Shown piece after piece: positions 1 through 8,065 of a stretch of DNA of 64,000 nucleotides (positions are counted from its first letter, which is position 1; the number at the start of each line of letters is the position of its first letter). The position numbers and the translations under genes are program-made. The notes under the pieces are model-generated. The model was not told the origin of the DNA and made no database searches. It saw only the letters and a list, made by a program, of their open reading frames with translations. The DNA comes from CAZQYB01 sp964582985. Lineage in GTDB: Bacteria > Planctomycetota > Phycisphaerae > Sedimentisphaerales > Anaerobacaceae. Where the stretch lies: positions 1 to 64,000 of the forward strand of contig CAZOUM010000007.1 in NCBI GenBank assembly GCA_964582985.1. The letters run 5' to 3'.

Positions 1-22
1 CTGTGAAATCTGTGGTTGGAAA

Positions 23-148
23 TCAATCAAATGCGCAGGGGGGTAAGACCAAAAATCAAATTTTTTGAAAATTTTTATCTCCTTTTCTCACATCGAGTTA
101 CGAGAATCGGGTATCGAGAATCGAGGACTTTTTTCAATCAAATGCGCA
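23..148. repeat. 15-bp direct repeat pair in intergenic DNA
   Basis: TCAATCAAATGCGCA occurs at 23-37 and again at 134-148. The pair brackets a block of degenerate heptamers. The whole stretch 1-522 holds no convincing gene: the 60-codon open frame at 316-498 has no Shine-Dalgarno sequence and low-complexity composition. The function of the repeat is unknown. Confidence 0.6.
92..126. repeat. Degenerate heptamer tandem array, ATCGAGN type
   Basis: Five consecutive 7-bp units are visible: ATCGAGT, TACGAGA, ATCGGGT, ATCGAGA, ATCGAGG. The period is exactly 7, with variation inside the unit. It resembles the short tandem heptamers (STRRs) described from cyanobacteria, but I cannot assign it to a named family. 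Confidence 0.75.
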
Positions 149-228
149 AGTTCGCCTAATTATAGAAGGCGTGTTTTTTTCAAACCGCCCTGAAAAAAGT
201 GAATAGTCAAATTTAGTCGTTCGTGAAT

Positions 229-312
229 AACTAAAAACTATCAACTTTCAACTAACAACTGGCGACTAAATACGAGCCACGGGCGACGAGCGACGAGCGA
301 CGAGCGACGATT
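229..312. repeat. Twelve-unit heptamer array drifting from AACTNNN to GACGAGC
   Basis: The 84 bp divide into twelve 7-mers without a gap. They begin AACTAAA, AACTATC, AACTTTC, AACTAAC, AACTGGC, GACTAAA, pass through TACGAGC and CACGGGC, and end in three perfect GACGAGC units plus GACGATT. The sequence changes gradually along the array while the phase is held. The same GACGAGC unit, reverse-complemented, is found inside the secretin gene at 14731-14765. Confidence 0.85.
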
Positions 313-522
313 ATTATGCAAAACAAAGCCAATTTGCTGGATGCTCAAATGAGCGTAAGCTCTGTTTTAACAAAGGATTATGAAAACAAACGCCTTTGCA
401 GATGCGGCCAAAACAAACCCAATACAAACCCAACCTGTAGTGAGCTTGTCGAACCTATTTCAAACCCGACGACGGCGGGACGGGATACGAGTGTATGACG
501 GCGGTAATGAGTTTGGTAGAAG

Positions 523-2220
523 CTAACCGGTTAGTAATTCGAATTGTTCAGGGCTGAGACTTTGGCGGAGTTTTTGAAGGGCAACGAGCTCAATTTGGCG
601 GACTCTCTCCTTACTTAAGTTCAGGTCTTCGCCAATTTGTTTCAGGGTTTTCGTTTTCTTTTTTACGAGCGAGCCGAGCAGGCCAAAATGATTTAGAACT
701 ATGTACTGCTCGCGTTCGTTGAGATCGTCCTTGATAACCTGGGTTAGGTTTTGACGTGCTCGTTCCACAGCCACGACATCTGCGGTGGCCTTGGTTCTCA
801 ATTCGCGATGGATATCTGCCAGGGAAGCGGCTTTTGATTTGCCTGCGCGAGCGGCCTCAGTTGGTACCTTGCGTGCATAGTCTTTGGCTATGGCCCAGGA
901 GGCGTGGCTGCTGAAGCGAAAGCCCCTTGTGTAATCGAAGGTCTCAACCGCTCGGGTCAGCGCGAAATTACCTTCGCTGACCAAATCAGATAAGTTTGCT
1001 CCGCTGGCCAGATGTTTGGTTGCGGTGCTGATGACAAGGCGCAGGTTTGCTTCGATTATCATCTTTTTTACGCTCTCAGCTTCAGCCAAATAATTTTCGA
1101 CTTCTTTTAGGCGGGCACTTGAGACTCGGCTTGGCCTTATTCCAGCTCGGGTTACACAAGCCAGATATTTTAGATAGTTGTATCTGCGGAACAATTCGAT
1201 TTCACGTTCTCTATTGAGAAGAGGTGTATCTTTTAACTTCTGCAAATACTCAGGCAAGAGGGACTCGCCGGCCAATTCGAAGGTTTCAGCACTTGTGCCG
1301 GAGGCCGGCTCTACGGTCTCGACCGGCTTGTCGAGAATCTTGTGTTTTGCATTATTTTCGAGAAACTCGTCGCTGGGAACAAATTCAAATTTCCTGGCCA
1401 GAACGGCTCTTGCCCTCCTTACATTTATAATCCGGTATATCGAGCTTTTGCTGCGGTGGAAGCGACTCATCAGTTCTTCGACGTTACAGCCTTGTTTGAA
1501 CAGCTTATAAAGCTCGGCAGCTTGAGAAGGGTCAATTACGCCGGGCGGTTTGCCGAAAGCAAGCTTTCCGGGATTGGTTTTCTCGTAGTTTAGGATTGTG
1601 TATCTGACGGTTTCATGGGCCCTGCCGGTTTGTTTTGCTATTTTGTCTATGATCTGGTGGCGAGACATTTTTGTTTTGGCAGCGAGTGTAGTGGCCCGCT
1701 TCATAATCAGTTGTTTTTCTTTGTTTGTCAGTCGTGCAAAACACTTTGCTTTAGCGATAAGATCCGGGTTTTTCTCGAAGAACTTGTCGACTGTCGACTG
1801 GAAAAAGCCGAGGCGTTTTTGGCCGTCGTTAAAGATGAATTTGAGTGCGAGCAGGCCTCGTTTTCGCCAGCGGTCGATTGTTTTTGTTGAGACGCCGAGT
1901 GTGTCGGCGAGTTCCTCGATACTATAAACCTTTTGGTGTTGCTCAGCGACAGGCCGGGCGACCTGGCCGCTTAGCTTGGCGATGAAAATCCTGAGGTCCT
2001 CTGTTAGTTGGTCGCCTTTTATGAGCGGTTGGCCGTCAAGGCCTTTTGGATGGTAGCCCGTAATCCGAAAGCAGACAAACTCGAAGGGGTATTCCTTGTC
2101 TTTGTCAATAAGCGCATAGAGTCTCTCAGCGTCGGCGAGCTGTTTTCGTCGCTGCCTTTGGGGTGCAAATCGAAGCTGCATCAGCAATTGCGCTACATTT
2201 AGATCTCTTATTGGCCGCAT
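523..2220 (-). CDS. Sigma-70 family RNA polymerase sigma factor with N-terminal HTH domains
   Basis: A 565-residue protein that should direct RNA polymerase to promoters. The N-terminal half carries a MerR/excisionase-like helix-turn-helix (about residues 99-130, with LGVSTKTIDRWRKRG). Two further HTH-like segments follow near 185-210 and 245-268 (FHRSKSSIYRI). The C-terminal half is a standard sigma-70: a region 1.2-like stretch (LPEYLQKLKDTPLLNREREI), region 2 with the core-binding and -10 helices (about 390-450, DLVSEGNFALTRAVETFDY) and region 4 with a recognition helix (about 500-560, LSKERVRQIE). The frame is open to a TTG twelve codons upstream. I chose the ATG at 2220, which has GAGGTG just before it and starts MRPIRDLNVAQL. 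Multi-HTH sigma factors of this shape are, to my knowledge, typical of Phycisphaerae. The regulon is unknown. Confidence 0.85.
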   Translation of the reverse strand: MRPIRDLNVAQLLMQLRFAPQRQRRKQLADAERLYALIDKDKEYPFEFVCFRITGYHPKGLDGQPLIKGDQLTEDLRIFIAKLSGQVARPVAEQHQKVYSIEELADTLGVSTKTIDRWRKRGLLALKFIFNDGQKRLGFFQSTVDKFFEKNPDLIAKAKCFARLTNKEKQLIMKRATTLAAKTKMSRHQIIDKIAKQTGRAHETVRYTILNYEKTNPGKLAFGKPPGVIDPSQAAELYKLFKQGCNVEELMSRFHRSKSSIYRIINVRRARAVLARKFEFVPSDEFLENNAKHKILDKPVETVEPASGTSAETFELAGESLLPEYLQKLKDTPLLNREREIELFRRYNYLKYLACVTRAGIRPSRVSSARLKEVENYLAEAESVKKMIIEANLRLVISTATKHLASGANLSDLVSEGNFALTRAVETFDYTRGFRFSSHASWAIAKDYARKVPTEAARAGKSKAASLADIHRELRTKATADVVAVERARQNLTQVIKDDLNEREQYIVLNHFGLLGSLVKKKTKTLKQIGEDLNLSKERVRQIELVALQKLRQSLSPEQFELLTG

Positions 2221-2320
2221 CGGCACCTCGGCATCAGTACATCCGGCTTCGCTCAAGACCAGGGCTGCTAAGAATATTTTCCTACGATAACCAAGTGTCC
2301 ATTATACCAAATTGGCCACA

Positions 2321-2352
2321 AAAAAACAGCCCCTTTTTTGGCATCGGGGCTG
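2321..2352 (-). terminator. Rho-independent terminator downstream of the corrinoid protein gene
   Basis: CAGCCCC (2327-2333) pairs with GGGGCTG (2346-2352). Read on the minus strand, the stem is followed directly by six T residues. It lies about 40 bp after the stop codon at 2394, in the right orientation to end that transcript and separate it from the sigma factor gene. Confidence 0.8.
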
Positions 2353-2393
2353 CTTTTTCGCATTTTGTTGCGATTTTGGGTTTCGATTTGGAA

Positions 2394-3020
2394 TCAAGCA
2401 ACGAGACTCTTGGCCAAGTCTACAGCCGAAGCAGCATCGGGAGCGTACCCATTTGCGCCAATTTTGTCGGCGTAGCCCTGTGTTACCGGTGCGCCGCCTA
2501 TCATAATCTTAGCCGAAACGCCGGCATCTCTGAGCGCTTTCAGGATTTTCCCCATAGCAGGCATCGTTGTCGTCAGCAGCGCACTCATACCAATCAACTG
2601 GATCCCAGTGGCCTTGGCCTGCTCAACAAATTCTTCAGGTGACACATCGACCCCCAGGTCAACAACTTCAAAGCCGGCACCCTTTAGCATCATTGCCACC
2701 AGATTCTTGCCGATATCGTGCAAATCGCCCTGTACGGTTCCAATCAGAAACTTCCCGACCGGCTTGACCCCGGCTTTAGTAAGTTCCGGCCCAAGGACTT
2801 CCATCGCCGATTTCATCGCGCGGGCGGCAATAAGTACTTCAGGTATGTAAAACTCGTTCCTTTTCCAGCGGGCGGCAACCTCGTCCATAGCTCCGATTAA
2901 CCCGTCATCCAAAATACTCTTAACCGCTACGGCCTCCTCAATAGCCGCCTTTGTAAGTTCTACTGCAGTACTTTGGTCACCTTTAATGACCGCATCAGCC
3001 AACGCTTTCAAATCCGCCAT
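2394..3020 (-). CDS. Corrinoid (B12-binding) protein of a methyltransferase system
   Basis: A 208-residue two-domain corrinoid protein of the MtbC/MttC/MtmC type, which shuttles a methyl group between a substrate methyltransferase and an acceptor. Residues 1-85 form the helical cap. The Rossmann cobalamin domain follows, with the lower-ligand motif D99-x-H101-x-x-G104, then GMSALLTT (S146-x-L148) and IGGAP near 175. GAGGTG lies 8 bases before the ATG. No partner methyltransferase is in the window, so the methyl donor (methylamine, methoxyaromatic, glycine betaine or other) cannot be told. The divergently oriented ETF genes next door could take electrons from demethylation; that is inference. 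Confidence 0.9.
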   Translation of the reverse strand: MADLKALADAVIKGDQSTAVELTKAAIEEAVAVKSILDDGLIGAMDEVAARWKRNEFYIPEVLIAARAMKSAMEVLGPELTKAGVKPVGKFLIGTVQGDLHDIGKNLVAMMLKGAGFEVVDLGVDVSPEEFVEQAKATGIQLIGMSALLTTTMPAMGKILKALRDAGVSAKIMIGGAPVTQGYADKIGANGYAPDAASAVDLAKSLVA

Positions 3021-3324
3021 TTTTGTTCACCTCAATAATAAATTAGGTCAATCTGCTTACGTCTACTTTTCTCGTTGCCGAATGAGAAATTAAACACTAT
3101 TCTTCAATGCGGGACAAGCTATAAATTCAACTTTTCGGCTCGAAGGGCGATTTTTGGCAGAACAATAGCATGAAACCAAATATATACGCTTGACATATTC
3201 TGGACGGTAATATAGCCTATTTTGTTTTGCTGTCCCAAGACTTATTTGCTCTAAGCATATATCAGACAACAGGATAGAGCACAAGAAGCAATACTGTCGC
3301 AGACGTTCGTGGCATATAGCAAGT
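3021..3324. other. Divergent intergenic region between corrinoid and ETF genes
   Basis: 304 bases without a gene. A TTGACA lies at 3190-3195, but the nearest AT-rich hexamers (TAATAT 3208, TATAGC 3211) are spaced too closely for a standard sigma-70 promoter. I see no riboswitch; in particular no B12-box-like sequence, although the neighbour binds cobalamin. Confidence 0.4.
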
Positions 3325-5421
3325 ATGAGTAATTACATAGTTTTAGTAAAACAGGTTCCCGACGTAACGCAGATTACCGACAATGCGTTCGACCTCGAGA
3401 GCGGTACGCTTATCCGAAGCCGGCTGGTCAGTGTAATAAATGAATTGGACTCACACGCGCTGGCCTTTGCAAATCAGATGAGGCGCGAGGCCGGGGACAA
3501 AGATTCAAAAATCATTTGCCTTAGTATGGGACCGCCAATGGCTGAGGCGGTACTGCGGTACAGTCTGGGCCGATGCGCTGAAATGGCGGTGCTGCTGACG
3601 GACAAAGCTCTCAGCGGAGCAGACACACTGGCGACAGCAAATCCACTGGCTTTTGCCGTTAGAAAAACAGTTAAAGAAATCCTCAACGGAGATAAGGATT
3701 ATTATGTGGTTTGCGGGATGCAATCGGTGGACGGTGACACCGCCCAGGTGCCGCCGCAGATTGCCGAAGAGCTGGGCCTGCCCTGTATTACGTATGTCAC
3801 CGGGTCCGAATACAGGAACGGCCGCTTCGAATTCACTCGCATTATCAGCGGTGGCAGTCAGATAGTTGCTGTTAAGAAACTTCCGGCTGTAATTACTGTC
3901 GCCAAATACGAGTATCCTCTGTTTGCGACGTTTTCGGGGACGCGACGTGCAAACAAGATGGAAATTATCCACTGGGGCTCCAGCGATATCAAAGCGACCC
4001 ACATCGGTGTTGAAGGTTCAAAGACCCGCGTAATACGGGTGTTCCCGCCGGGCAAAAGCATCAGAAAGTGTGAGCAGCTCAGCGATGCAAAGTCATTGGC
4101 CGGAGTGCTTGTCAGCAGTTTCAAGAGCGGCAACGGCGAGGGTGGTGAAGACAATAGTGTTCAGATAAGCCGCTATGTTTTACCAGGCAGACGAGCGGAT
4201 AGGTTCGACAGAAGCTTCGAAGGGACAAAAAAAGAAAAGGAAGATTTCGCAATCCTGTCGGCCAAGCTCAAGGAATTAGGAATCAGGGATGTTAGTCAGA
4301 TTAACGAATATGTCAAGAAGGAGATTCTTGCCGCTGCGGGTGAGCATTTCCATAAGCGGGCATTGGAGGATATGGTCAACGGCCTGCAGTTGACCGAGCC
4401 AAGCTATAAAGGCGAGGTCTGGGTCGTCGCCGAGCACAGCGATAGCACGATACATCCGGCGACGTTCGAGCTTATCGGCAAGGCGCGCGAGCTTACAGAC
4501 TCTCTTGAGACCAAAGTAGGCATCTGTTTGGCAGGAGAAAAGGTTGAACCACTGGCAAAAGAGCTAATCGCCGCCGGTGCCGACAATGTCTATATCATCG
4601 AGGACAAGCTGCTTGGTGTATTCGACCCAACCGCACATCGCAAAGTTATTGCCGATGCAATAAGTACATACCAGCCTCAAATCGTTCTTTATGCCGCAAC
4701 TCCCCAGGGCAGAATGCTGGCGCCAATGGTCTCATACAGGGTCGGCTGCGGGCTAACCGCCGATTGTACTTCCTTGGATATAAAGGACAGCTCGCGAAAA
4801 GGCCAGATAAGTATCCTTATGCAGACCCGGCCGGCCTTGGGCGGAAACGTTATGGCAACTATCTGCACGAAAGATTCAAGGGCGCAGATGGCTACGGCAA
4901 GGCCGGGTGTTATGAAGAGACTGCCCCCGGATGAGTCAAGAACCGGCAAAGTCATTAAACACAATGTTCAGCTTTCAGATTCCGATGTTAGTCTGGAAAT
5001 TATCAAAACGGAGCTGGGCACCGGTGAGGTGAACTTCGGCGCGGACGTGATTGTCAGCGGCGGCAAGGGTATGCAGAGCAGAGACAATTATGAACGGCTT
5101 GTCGGGTCGCTTTGCGATTGCCTGGTTAAAAGGTTGGATACGCGAGTTGAAAGAGGCGCTTCGCGCGCAGCGGTTGAACAGGGCATTATCGAGCGAGCTC
5201 ACCAGGTCGGTCAGACCGGTACCGCCGTCGGGCCAAAACTTTATATTGCTCTGGGGATATCCGGGGCCATCCAACATATGATAGGCGTTGCGAACACCGA
5301 TACTATTATCGCCATCAATAGCGACCCGCACGCGCCGATTTTTAAACAGTGCGACTACTACATCATAGGGAACGTGGAAGACACAGTGCCACAACTGATT
5401 CAGGCATTAGAGACAGAATAA
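3325..5421 (+). CDS. Fused electron transfer flavoprotein, beta and alpha subunits in one chain
   Basis: A 698-residue single polypeptide carrying both ETF subunits, which are normally two genes. Residues 1 to about 275 match EtfB (start MSNYIVLVKQVPDVT, then CGMQSVDGDTAQVPPQIAE). After a linker, residues from about 365 match EtfA (EVWVVAEH, then GAD and TPQGR segments). The C-terminal FAD site is GQTGTAVGPKLYIALGISGA followed by INSDPHAPIF. ETF carries electrons from dehydrogenases to a quinone reductase, and the next gene, three bases away, is that reductase. The ribosome-binding site is weak. Order beta-alpha is the usual operon order, so a fusion by loss of the intergenic stop is the simplest origin. 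Whether it bifurcates electrons cannot be read from the sequence. Confidence 0.92.
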   Translation: MSNYIVLVKQVPDVTQITDNAFDLESGTLIRSRLVSVINELDSHALAFANQMRREAGDKDSKIICLSMGPPMAEAVLRYSLGRCAEMAVLLTDKALSGADTLATANPLAFAVRKTVKEILNGDKDYYVVCGMQSVDGDTAQVPPQIAEELGLPCITYVTGSEYRNGRFEFTRIISGGSQIVAVKKLPAVITVAKYEYPLFATFSGTRRANKMEIIHWGSSDIKATHIGVEGSKTRVIRVFPPGKSIRKCEQLSDAKSLAGVLVSSFKSGNGEGGEDNSVQISRYVLPGRRADRFDRSFEGTKKEKEDFAILSAKLKELGIRDVSQINEYVKKEILAAAGEHFHKRALEDMVNGLQLTEPSYKGEVWVVAEHSDSTIHPATFELIGKARELTDSLETKVGICLAGEKVEPLAKELIAAGADNVYIIEDKLLGVFDPTAHRKVIADAISTYQPQIVLYAATPQGRMLAPMVSYRVGCGLTADCTSLDIKDSSRKGQISILMQTRPALGGNVMATICTKDSRAQMATARPGVMKRLPPDESRTGKVIKHNVQLSDSDVSLEIIKTELGTGEVNFGADVIVSGGKGMQSRDNYERLVGSLCDCLVKRLDTRVERGASRAAVEQGIIERAHQVGQTGTAVGPKLYIALGISGAIQHMIGVANTDTIIAINSDPHAPIFKQCDYYIIGNVEDTVPQLIQALETE

Positions 5422-5424
5422 GCG

Positions 5425-7092
5425 ATGTCAAACAACAACTACAACAAGGTGGAGGTTCTGATAGTTGGTGCGGGGCCGGCTGGTCTGGCAGCTGCGATAC
5501 AGCTAAAAGCTCTCAGACCGCAGACCGAGGTCGCCGTTATAGAAAAGGGAGCGGACTTAGGCAATCATAATCTGTCCGGTGCGGTTTTGGAAGCTGAACC
5601 GCTACACACACTGCTGAATTCGGTTGTACCCGGATGGCAGGAGAGTGAAGAAGCCAAGGCAGTATTGGCGAGCAAAATCGACAAGGACGATATTCTGTTC
5701 CTTCTGGGCAGGAAGGTCTCATTTAACATTTTCTTTGCGGTCAGGCTTGCGAAAATGCTTCGGTTGGGCTTTGGCCAAATGATACACAAGGGGGATTATT
5801 CTGTATCAATAAGCAGGTTGACCAAATGGCTGGGCCAAATAGCCAAGGAACTCGGTGTAGAGGTACTGACCGGTTTCGCTGCTGAAGATATCGTCCTCGA
5901 TGAATCAAACGGTACGGCGACAGGCATCAAGCTCGTTGACCAGGGTCTCGATAGAGAAGGTAATAAACAGCCGAACTATGTCGAGGCCGAAATCATAAAG
6001 GCTTCGTTTGTGCTACTTGCCGAAGGATGTGATGGGTTGTTGACGGAGAAATTTATAGAGAAAGCCGGCCTGCAGAGACAATCACCGCAGCTCTATTCGC
6101 TGGGCGTTAAAGAGCTCATAAAGGTAAGCGGTGAGCAATACAGTAAATTTACATCCGGGCGTGTTGTTCACGCTCTCGGGTTTCCCCTGTGGACACCGGT
6201 TTTAGGGCCGGGTATGTTCGGAGGCGGTATTGTGTACGCGGGGGTCCAGGACCACCTTTCAGTAGGGATGATTGTCGGACTGGACTGGAAATACTGTGAT
6301 TTTAACCCGCAGGATGCACTTACGAATTTCAAGGAGCATAGGTTTGTAAAACGGTTTATCGACGGCGGCACAGTTGTGGAGGCAGGGGCCAAGATGATTC
6401 CGGAAGGCGGATACTACGCTATTCCAAGAGACCCGCAAACAGGGACAATCGGCAAACGCAATGTGCTGATACTCGGTGACAGTGCGGGCTTTGTAAATAT
6501 GCTAAAAATAAAGGGCCTGCATAACGCTATCGATTCGGGTATGCAGGCTGCGAAAGCAATCGCTGAAACTTTTGAGAGCCCCGGTAGTGCAGCATTGAGG
6601 TATACCGGGCTGATTGACCAATCGAATGTTGGCAGAGAAATGAGGTCGGCGATGAACTTTCGGCAGGCAATTGCGAAGTTTGGGCCTTTGCAGGGGATGC
6701 CGCTTTCAGTTTTGGCTTCACTGCTGCCGAAGTTCGAGGTTGAAAGAGACTATAAGGCGATGACTACGGCCCGTTACCGGCTCAAGGGCAATCAGGAATT
6801 TGATAAGGATACCTTTACCGCGATGGCGGCAACTGAGCATCGCGAAGAGCAGCCGTCACATCTGACCATTCTGGATTCGGCTGTTTGCAAGACTAAATGC
6901 ACACCGCGGTTCAACAGCCCCTGCATTACGTTTTGCCCGGCTGGAGTATACGAGACGGTGCACGACGAAGTAAAGCCGGCTAATCCATCCAACTGTCTGC
7001 ACTGTAAGACATGTCAGAGGAAGTGCCCGTTCGATAATATCGGATGGACTGTTCCTGAAGGTGGCGGCGGACCTCGCTATAAGCGAATGTGA
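5425..7092 (+). CDS. Electron transfer flavoprotein-ubiquinone oxidoreductase (FixC-like) with FixX-like ferredoxin tail
   Basis: A 555-residue FAD and [4Fe-4S] enzyme that passes electrons from reduced ETF to membrane quinone. The N-terminus has the dinucleotide fold VLIVGAGPAG (G15-x-G17-x-x-G20). The middle carries the conserved LILGDSAGFVNMLKIKG flavin segment. The C-terminal 75 residues are rich in cysteine (CKTKC, PCITFCPAGVYE, then NCLHCKTCQRKCP) and end PEGGGGPRY, as in full-length ETF-QO. It starts three bases after the fused ETF gene with no clear Shine-Dalgarno, so translational coupling is likely. The pair forms one electron-transfer operon. Confidence 0.93.
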   Translation: MSNNNYNKVEVLIVGAGPAGLAAAIQLKALRPQTEVAVIEKGADLGNHNLSGAVLEAEPLHTLLNSVVPGWQESEEAKAVLASKIDKDDILFLLGRKVSFNIFFAVRLAKMLRLGFGQMIHKGDYSVSISRLTKWLGQIAKELGVEVLTGFAAEDIVLDESNGTATGIKLVDQGLDREGNKQPNYVEAEIIKASFVLLAEGCDGLLTEKFIEKAGLQRQSPQLYSLGVKELIKVSGEQYSKFTSGRVVHALGFPLWTPVLGPGMFGGGIVYAGVQDHLSVGMIVGLDWKYCDFNPQDALTNFKEHRFVKRFIDGGTVVEAGAKMIPEGGYYAIPRDPQTGTIGKRNVLILGDSAGFVNMLKIKGLHNAIDSGMQAAKAIAETFESPGSAALRYTGLIDQSNVGREMRSAMNFRQAIAKFGPLQGMPLSVLASLLPKFEVERDYKAMTTARYRLKGNQEFDKDTFTAMAATEHREEQPSHLTILDSAVCKTKCTPRFNSPCITFCPAGVYETVHDEVKPANPSNCLHCKTCQRKCPFDNIGWTVPEGGGGPRYKRM

Positions 7093-7262
7093 AAAGCAGT
7101 GCGCCAAAGCGTCCCACTCGGACTAATTAACCAACCGGAATTTCACATAAAAAGCAGTGCTTCCAGTAATTTAGTTTGATAGTATGGGGCTGTCAGGCAC
7201 GTTTGGTATTTTCGCGAAGACAAAGTTAAAAGATAGCGGTTGAATTAGTAAGGCTTTGGAAA

Positions 7263-7445
7263 ATGAAGCCCGTCTCGGACAAAAAAATCGATGCAGAGCT
7301 TCTCGAGCGCTACACAGCCGGCGATGAGGCTGCGTTCCGGGAAATCGTAAGTCGCTACAAAAACGGCCTCAAAATTCGCTTAAGACGGCCTTTTCTATCT
7401 ATGCTCATTAAATCTGGCCTCTATCGCTACTACGCGTTTCTCTAA
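7263..7445 (+). pseudogene. 5' fragment of an ECF sigma factor gene, duplicate of the one at 10848
   Basis: The first 91 bases (7263-7353) are identical to 10848-10938, the start of the intact ECF sigma gene, including third codon positions. After about 105 bases the similarity ends and the frame runs into unrelated sequence with a stop at 7445. Only the first ~35 residues of sigma region 2 are present, so no working sigma factor is made. The perfect identity means a recent copy. The two copies are direct repeats flanking a 3.5-kb segment with the FGE/beta-helix gene. Confidence 0.85.
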
Positions 7446-7550
7446 ACCTTCGAGTTCCTTATGCTTCAGGACATACCCCGTTACGTCTTTCGCTGCCAGT
7501 CGTTTCAATCGCTCGTCTTTGTGGTCCGAGCCTGCTCTGCACAATTCCAT
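7395..7550 (-). CDS. Small charged open frame, 51 residues
   Basis: A minus-strand frame from ATG at 7550 to a stop at 7395. It encodes a highly charged helix-prone peptide (ends LEKRVVAIEARFNEHR). It overlaps the end of the broken sigma copy on the other strand, so only one of them can matter here. No Shine-Dalgarno is evident. It reads like the C-terminal piece of a coiled-coil protein rather than a whole gene. Not recognised. Confidence 0.3.
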   Translation of the reverse strand: MELCRAGSDHKDERLKRLAAKDVTGYVLKHKELEGLEKRVVAIEARFNEHR

Positions 7551-7629
7551 AGAAAACCTTAGATTTGTGAATAAAGCGACCCTAAGTGAAGATTCTTGTT
7601 GTTTGAGTCAAGAAAAAAGCGTAATTTCA

Positions 7630-7658
7630 TTGACAGAGGACGTCCTATAAGATAAATT
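7630..7658 (+). promoter_or_regulatory. Candidate sigma-70 promoter upstream of the FGE/beta-helix gene
   Basis: TTGACA at 7630-7635 is followed after 17 bases by TAAATT (7653-7658), or after 16 by ATAAAT. If used, transcription would begin near 7665 and give a leader of about 400 bases before the gene at 8062. The region between 7551 and 7840 holds no other feature I can name. Confidence 0.4.
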
Positions 7659-7840
7659 AGACACAGCCAGCTCGGACCAACGGTTGAAGGAAAGGAAGGA
7701 TGAACCCTTGCTTACAGAAGAAAATACCGTGGTCAAAGGGGGTTGAGGTAAATCTCCGTCGATCTACTGGTATATCACCGATAATACTGTCAGAGAGGAC
7801 CTTTATGTGGATTGCCTGATTTAACAAAGAGGAGCGTGTG

Positions 7841-8065
7841 ATGGAAGACAAAATCGCCTCAGCAGCAGTTTCTGGATATTCATTCCCCGGTTGCCACAAT
7901 CAAATCAAGACCAACTATTCCGCAGCCGATAACACTATTTCTGCCGGACCTCGGCGGGCTGGTGTTGTTTGGAAAACAGAAAGTGTAAGTTCGGAGGCAT
8001 TTTCTGAAACAGGATTCCATGCCGGTGGCGAAAGAGCAGAGTTTTCCAAAAAGATATTGCTATGA
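7841..8065 (+). CDS. Possible 74-residue leader ORF overlapping the next gene
   Basis: An ATG at 7841 (in-frame GTG at 7838) has AGAGGAG 6 bases upstream. The frame ends at 8065 with ATGA, overlapping the ATG of the gene at 8062, which itself lacks a Shine-Dalgarno. This arrangement would allow translational coupling. The peptide has no recognisable domain. A relic of another protein lies in a different frame of the same DNA, so this ORF may be accidental. Confidence 0.25.
   Translation: MEDKIASAAVSGYSFPGCHNQIKTNYSAADNTISAGPRRAGVVWKTESVSSEAFSETGFHAGGERAEFSKKILL
7854..7988 (+). pseudogene. Relic of a PEP-CTERM-like C-terminus
   Basis: In the frame 7854-7988 the translation ends IPQPITLFLPDLGGLVLFGK followed by QKV and a stop. 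This has the shape of a PEP-CTERM sorting tail: a P-x-P motif, a hydrophobic helix and a short basic end. The expected Glu of PEP is Gln here and there is no start codon, since the frame opens after a TGA. I read it as the decayed 3' end of a lost surface-protein gene. Confidence 0.35.

Noticed and set aside
316..498. 60-codon ORF after the heptamer array
   Set aside because: No Shine-Dalgarno, Asn/Thr-rich low complexity, and it contains a TGAGCTTGTCGAA sequence (441-453) that is a common intergenic repeat motif in many genomes.
3021..3324. Cobalamin riboswitch before the corrinoid protein gene
   Set aside because: No B12-box-like conserved core or matching helices could be seen in the leader.
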